From assembly GCA_050122535.1 (NCBI GenBank), contig JASFIT010000161.1:1-9457 (forward strand): a stretch of 9,457 bases of DNA, written 5' to 3'. Source of the DNA: JASFEQ01 sp050122535 (GTDB lineage Bacteria; Desulfobacterota; DSM-4660; Desulfatiglandales; HGW-15). Under the pieces are notes generated by a model that was not told the DNA's origin, made no database searches, and saw nothing but the letters and a program-made list of their open reading frames with translations. Numbering within the stretch: position 1 is the first letter of the stretch; each line of letters starts with the position of its first letter. Below are positions 5,925-9,457 of the stretch, in pieces. The translations under genes and the position numbers were made by a program.

Positions 5925-7589
5925 ATAGACAAAGTTCATGGAAAAACGGGCGGCCTTAAGGCCAACCAGCTAAAACGCCTTCAAAGAATCTACCGCCGAA
6001 GATTATCCGGTCACGAGATCATTTCCCGTGAACTGACCCGTCAGATCAGTAAACTTTCATTTGAGATACAGAGACAGGTGGCCCTGCTAATGACCCGCAG
6101 CGGTGAGGTGGTCTATGTTATTGTCGGTGATAACAGGCGGATATGGATCCCTGATCTGCAAAGGGTCAGGTTGGGGGTGGGGAGACTCAAAGGGCTCAGG
6201 TGTATCCATACCCACCTAAATGGCGCACCCCTCTCAAACGAGGATATAACAGACCTTGTCCTTTTAGGCCTCGATCTCATGGTCTGCATCCAGGTGGGCG
6301 ACAATGGGATCCCTGGCGCCATTTCCTACGCACATATTTTGCCTCAAAACAGTGGGGACGAGGGGTGGAATGTAACAACAGTCCCTGATATGGGGCAATT
6401 GAACGTTGACTTTCAGGAACTGATACAATCCCTCGAGGATGAACTTACCAGAACCGAGGGAAGTCAGACACTGGAGAACAGAGAAAGGGCCGTATTGGTC
6501 GGGATGACAGCAGGCCCCACCTGGAAGGCACGGGAATCCTTGGATGAGTTGCAAGATCTTGCCATTTCCAACAATTTGGAGGTAGCGGATCTGGTGGTCC
6601 AGCATATCAAGAAGGCAAGCCCTCGTCATTTGATCGGAAAAGGAAAACTGAGCGAATTGGTTCTGAGATGCCTGCAGACCGGTTCCAGCCTTCTCATCTT
6701 TGACAAAGAGTTGACACCAGCGCAGGTAAAGAGTCTGACAGACGACACAGAATTGAAGATCATTGATCGGAGTCAGCTCATTTTGGATATATTTTCTAGA
6801 AGGGCGGTCACCAGAGAGGGGAAGATTCAGGTGGAGTTGGCGCAGTTGCGATACCTGCTGCCCAGGCTTGCAACAAAGAATACAGCCATGTCAAGGCTGA
6901 CAGGCGGTATTGGTGGAAGGGGGCCAGGTGAAACCAAGTTGGAAATCAACCGACGTCGAGTCAGGGAGCGTATTGCTCGGCTAAACCGGGAGTTAAAAGC
7001 AATAAGACGGCAGCGAGAGGACCGCCGGAGGCTCCGAAATGCCCGCGGGTTGCCCGTCATTTCCATAGTGGGCTACACCAATGCAGGCAAATCCACCCTC
7101 TTGAACGCCCTGACCCACAGCCGGGTGGCCGTTGAGAATCGCCTTTTTGAGACCCTGGATCCAAGTAGTCGTCGGCTCCGGTTCCCGCGTGAACGGGAGG
7201 TTATTATTACGGATACTGTGGGATTTATCAGGGACCTGCCCAAGGATCTCATGGAGGCCTTTGCTGCAACCTTGGAAGAACTTCACGATGCAGATCTCTT
7301 GCTCCATGTGGTGGATGCGAGCAGCCCTCGGGCGGAGGAGCAGATCAAGGCTGTGGAAGATATTCTGGCAAGGTTGGACTTGAAAACGATTCCCACGCTC
7401 CTGGTCCTAAATAAAAGCGACCGCCTCACCCGTAGAGAAGCAGTCGCTTTATCCAAAAAGTGGAAGGGCATTGCGCTCTCTGCCCTTAACCCCAAAACAT
7501 TCTCAGGCCTGCTTGATCAAATGGAGCGCATCATTTGGCCGCACTCTTCCAGCCCCTCGATTTCAGTTGAGTACCATCCTTCGCAATAA
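5925..7589 (+). CDS. hflX: GTPase HflX (long form), apparent ATA start codon
   Basis: A ribosome-associated GTPase that in E. coli splits stalled 70S ribosomes. Read from 5925 it has 554 residues. The N-terminus KVHGKTGGLKANQLKRLQRIYRRR belongs to the long HflX form I know from Desulfobacterota, but its frame has no ATG, GTG or TTG before GTG 6078 (residue 52) and is closed by TAG at 5913. I place the start at ATA 5925, 6 nt after a perfect AGGAG (5914-5918). GTG 6078 lacks a ribosome-binding site and would delete the conserved helix. Domains: N-terminal subdomain, glycine-rich SRLTGGIGGRGPGETKLE (about 323-340), long basic helix, then GTPase with G1 GYTNAGKS (383-390), DPSSRR switch I, G3 DTVGF (430-434), G4 NKSD (496-499) and SAL (G5). 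The last 59 bp overlap apbE on the other strand. A sequencing error (ATG to ATA) is the alternative explanation. Confidence 0.9.
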   Translation: MDKVHGKTGGLKANQLKRLQRIYRRRLSGHEIISRELTRQISKLSFEIQRQVALLMTRSGEVVYVIVGDNRRIWIPDLQRVRLGVGRLKGLRCIHTHLNGAPLSNEDITDLVLLGLDLMVCIQVGDNGIPGAISYAHILPQNSGDEGWNVTTVPDMGQLNVDFQELIQSLEDELTRTEGSQTLENRERAVLVGMTAGPTWKARESLDELQDLAISNNLEVADLVVQHIKKASPRHLIGKGKLSELVLRCLQTGSSLLIFDKELTPAQVKSLTDDTELKIIDRSQLILDIFSRRAVTREGKIQVELAQLRYLLPRLATKNTAMSRLTGGIGGRGPGETKLEINRRRVRERIARLNRELKAIRRQREDRRRLRNARGLPVISIVGYTNAGKSTLLNALTHSRVAVENRLFETLDPSSRRLRFPREREVIITDTVGFIRDLPKDLMEAFAATLEELHDADLLLHVVDASSPRAEEQIKAVEDILARLDLKTIPTLLVLNKSDRLTRREAVALSKKWKGIALSALNPKTFSGLLDQMERIIWPHSSSPSISVEYHPSQ

Positions 7590-8568
7590 TCAGACTCTCA
7601 CAAGGCCTGAGAGAATTAATAAACCCAGTCCCCTTAACAGGATTCATCACAAAGACACCCGTTGCAAGGGCGTCCGCGTCCATGGTCGTCGGGGCAAGCA
7701 CGGAGACACTGGTGCTCATCTCTGGGGAGATCCCGGTTCGGGGATCCACGATGTGATGGAACATCTTTTCTCGATCAAAATAGATCTCATAATTCCCAGA
7801 TGTGGCTATGGCCCCAGTGTTCATATGGACAATATCTGGATAGTTCCTCCTCTTTGAGGGGTCCTGGATCGCCACGGTCCAGGGTTTCCTGTCCGCCCTG
7901 GCCCCCATCGTTCGGATATCTCCACCCGCATTGATCAAGTGATTCTGTATATTATGAGCAGCCAACAGTTCTGAGGCCTTATCCACGATATAGCCTTTTG
8001 CAATGCCGTCCAGGGTGATTCCCATCCCGTGCTTCTTAAAGGTGATGGACCGGCCTTTGAGTTCGATATTGTTTGAATCTACAAATTCAAGGGCCTTTCT
8101 AAGTTCCTCCTCAGTGGGGAGGGCCTTCTCATCCTCAACCGTCTTCTCTTTAAAGAGGTCAATGATGGGCTTCACCGTTATGTCAAAACTCCCCTGGCTG
8201 CGGCGATAGTAGTAAAGGGCCCTTGAAACCACCTCTGCCACTTCAGGGGGTATATCATCTAGATAACCTTGCCGGTTGAGTTCGCCAACAGCCGTACTCT
8301 CGTCATAACGATTCATCAGCGTAGACAACCTGTCCATCTCTTCAAAGGCCTGACCCATCACCTCTTCCGCCTCATCTCGAGAATCGTGTATAAGGGTCAT
8401 GCTGACAAACGTGCCCATGGCCAGACGGGTCTTAGACACTTTGTGCATCTTCCTGTTGAACTTCACCGCTTCTGCTTTGATGGGAATGAGACCAACTGAT
8501 GCCACACCCAGACCGAGCAGGCCCGAGAGCTTGATAAAAGACCTTCGATCAATGCGCCTATCTTCCAT
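7531..8568 (-). CDS. apbE: FAD:protein FMN transferase ApbE, Tat-exported
   Basis: A 345-residue flavin transferase that cleaves FAD and attaches FMN to a threonine of target proteins, outside the cytoplasmic membrane. The N-terminus has a twin-arginine signal DRRSFIK (residues 7-13), a hydrophobic stretch 14-28 and a cleavage-like AEA (32-34); there is no lipobox cysteine. Family motifs are in order: MGTFVSM (51-57), SFDITVKPIIDLF (127-139), LDGIAKGYIVD (186-196), NAGGDI (213-218), SGNYEIYF (257-264), HHIVDPRTG (271-279) and TTMDADALATGVFVM (294-308), the Mg2+-binding segment. The start is preceded by GGAGGAAC at good spacing. It follows rnfB on the same strand after 343 bp, and RnfG/RnfD are known ApbE-type flavinylation targets, so it likely matures this Rnf complex. 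Its last 19 codons overlap the end of hflX. Confidence 0.95.
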   Translation of the reverse strand: MEDRRIDRRSFIKLSGLLGLGVASVGLIPIKAEAVKFNRKMHKVSKTRLAMGTFVSMTLIHDSRDEAEEVMGQAFEEMDRLSTLMNRYDESTAVGELNRQGYLDDIPPEVAEVVSRALYYYRRSQGSFDITVKPIIDLFKEKTVEDEKALPTEEELRKALEFVDSNNIELKGRSITFKKHGMGITLDGIAKGYIVDKASELLAAHNIQNHLINAGGDIRTMGARADRKPWTVAIQDPSKRRNYPDIVHMNTGAIATSGNYEIYFDREKMFHHIVDPRTGISPEMSTSVSVLAPTTMDADALATGVFVMNPVKGTGFINSLRPCESLIIAKDGTQLKSRGWKSAAK

Positions 8569-8601
8569 TTTGTTCCTCCACCTTAAGATTCTTAGACCAT
8601 A

Positions 8602-8775
8602 CTAAAATTTTCTTCTATGAAAATTTTAGATGACGCCCCCGGTTCCCGGGGGCTCTTAAGCCTCCCGAGAGCATTGGGGAGGCGCTTTATAAAATCCTGC
8701 AAAGGATTTTATTGACGGAACATCGCCGTCAGAACTGTCGCGCTTTGTGCGCCATCCTTAAGGGCAATGCGCAAA
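8602..8775. repeat. Chain of six consecutive hairpins between rnfB and apbE
   Basis: Six stem-loops follow one another with spacers of 0-12 nt. (1) 8602-8629, 11 bp, CTAAAATTTTC/GAAAATTTTAG. (2) 8635-8653, 8 bp, GCCCCCGG/CCGGGGGC. (3) 8660-8683, 7 bp, GCCTCCC/GGGAGGC. (4) 8689-8712, 10 bp, ATAAAATCCT-GCAA-AGGATTTTAT. (5) 8713-8731, 6 bp, TGACGG/CCGTCA. (6) about 8744-8775, imperfect, with GCGC arms. The first five are perfect. On the minus strand, where rnfB and apbE are read, none is followed by a T-run, so they are not obvious terminators. Words CGGGGGCTC and AGCATTGGG also occur in the cloverleaf element at 1219-1348, which suggests related elements. Confidence 0.6.
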
Positions 8776-8911
8776 TTTTTTGGCTCCTCCAGAGAATGCC
8801 GGTTAGCCCAACGGCTTTTCAAACAGCTAAAGTTCTTGTTTGTAAATTAATCGTGATCTGAAACTTATAACTAATAACTAATAACAAAAACTGTTAATTG
8901 AGAGGTGTTTT
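8776..8911. repeat. AT-rich spacer with TAACTAA heptads downstream of rnfB
   Basis: No gene is seen. Three heptads in phase, TAACTAA, TAACTAA, TAACAAA (8868-8888), lie about 25 bp beyond the rnfB stop codon. An imperfect hairpin (GCC GTT / AAC GGC, near 8799-8816) is followed on the plus strand by a short TTTTC, which is too weak to call a terminator. Confidence 0.55.
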
Positions 8912-9457
8912 TTACCCGGCAGCGACCTCGATTTCTTCTTCTTTGCTGGGACGATAGTATCTGAAGATATTTCGTGGACATTTCTCCACACAGATCTCCT
9001 CGCACTCCGGCCCGTATTCAATACACGTCTTCTGATCAATGACCACCACATTCCCTTTCATGCTAACCGCCTTTGCAGGGCAGACCTTAACGCACATTTT
9101 ACAGGCAATGCACCCAACTTCGCACAGTCCCTTCACCTTTTTCCCCGGATCCTGGGTGCTGCAAGGAACCCAAACCCGGGCGTCTCGAGGGATGAGCTCA
9201 ATGATTTTCTTCGGGCAGGTGCGTACGCAAGTGCCGCAGCCAACACAGGCCACAGGATCTACCACAGGGAAGTCATCCACCATGGTGATGGCATCGAAGG
9301 GACAAACCTCAGAACACTCGCCAAGGCCTACACAAGCATAGGCACACCCCATGGGACCACCAAAAGCCAGATCCGCCCCTGTGCACGAACCATGTCCGAT
9401 ATAATCGTATTTTTTCTGGACTTTCCCCTCTACGCGAGAGCATCGAATGGCAGCGAC
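8912..9457 (-). CDS. rnfB: Rnf electron transport complex subunit RnfB (3' part, 5' end outside window)
   Basis: The C-terminal 181 residues of RnfB, the iron-sulfur subunit that takes electrons from ferredoxin in the Rnf complex (ferredoxin:NAD+ oxidoreductase coupled to Na+ or H+ transport). The frame is open to the window edge. Numbering from the first visible residue, the cysteines are C38-x3-C42-x5-C48-x3-C52-P (with GGPMGCAYACVGLG before and among them, typical of RnfB), C71-x2-C74-x2-C77-x3-C81-P, C116-x2-C119-x2-C122-x3-C126-P with C99 and C112 before, and C145-x6-C152-x3-C156-x3-C160-P. The last set departs from the usual CxxCxxCxxxCP spacing. The protein ends in an acidic EEEIEVAAG tail. 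RnfB is normally the last rnf gene, and the ApbE flavin transferase follows it, which fits the end of an rnf operon entering from the right. Confidence 0.92.
   Translation of the reverse strand, partial: VAAIRCSRVEGKVQKKYDYIGHGSCTGADLAFGGPMGCAYACVGLGECSEVCPFDAITMVDDFPVVDPVACVGCGTCVRTCPKKIIELIPRDARVWVPCSTQDPGKKVKGLCEVGCIACKMCVKVCPAKAVSMKGNVVVIDQKTCIEYGPECEEICVEKCPRNIFRYYRPSKEEEIEVAAG

Noticed and set aside
5952..5963. Perfect 12-bp palindrome GGCCTTAAGGCC near the hflX start
   Set aside because: It encodes conserved residues (GLKA) and one such palindrome in 9.5 kb is not strong evidence of an operator.
5916..6077. Frameshift in the hflX 5' end
   Set aside because: The conserved N-terminus is in the same frame as the rest of the protein; only a canonical start codon is missing. 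The ATG at 5938 is in another frame and meets a stop after 11 codons.
7471..7857. 128-codon plus-strand frame across the hflX end and apbE
   Set aside because: It is antisense to the clearly conserved ApbE motifs and a different frame of hflX.
8602..8731. Intrinsic terminator between rnfB and apbE
   Set aside because: The stems are strong, but none is followed by a T-run on the minus strand, where both genes are read.

Overview
This 9.5 kb window looks like chromosome from a sulfate-reducing member of the Desulfobacterota (Desulfobacterales-like). That placement rests on the gene set and protein style: an rpsF-rpsR-DUF2232-rplI-dnaB cluster, a long-form HflX, and an Rnf complex gene followed by a Tat-exported ApbE. 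It is an inference from recalled families, not a database result.

Layout. At the left, an inositol-monophosphatase-family gene (suhB-like, minus strand, 232-1005) is flanked by periodic repeats. An 813-bp divergent intergenic region (1006-1818) follows, packed with short-period repeats and palindromes, and ends in a good promoter and a leader for rpsF. Then come rpsF (bS6), rpsR (bS18, overlapping rpsF by 11 nt), a DUF2232 membrane protein, rplI (bL9) and dnaB (replicative helicase), all on the plus strand. hflX follows 234 bp later; its conserved N-terminus can only be read from a non-canonical ATA start at 5925. hflX converges on, and overlaps by 59 bp, the minus-strand apbE (FAD:protein FMN transferase). 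Upstream of apbE on the same strand is the 3' part of rnfB, which runs off the right edge.

How the genes work together. The plus-strand block is ribosome and replication housekeeping: bS6 and bS18 bind 16S rRNA as a heterodimer, bL9 belongs to the large subunit, DnaB unwinds the replication fork, and HflX is a ribosome-associated GTPase. On the minus strand, RnfB carries electrons in the ferredoxin:NAD+ Rnf complex. ApbE attaches FMN covalently to flavoproteins of the RnfG/RnfD type, so its place directly after rnfB makes functional sense.

The most unusual content is between the genes. Nearly every intergenic gap holds tandem repeats with a strict 7- or 8-nt period (and a 10-nt period in one place), with a different unit at each locus. 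Several gaps also hold dense inverted repeats. The strongest is at 1219-1348: an outer stem encloses three hairpins with no unpaired base at the junction, a complete four-way-junction cloverleaf. A chain of six consecutive hairpins lies between rnfB and apbE. No function can be assigned to these from sequence alone. No CRISPR array, transposase, tRNA or rRNA was seen.
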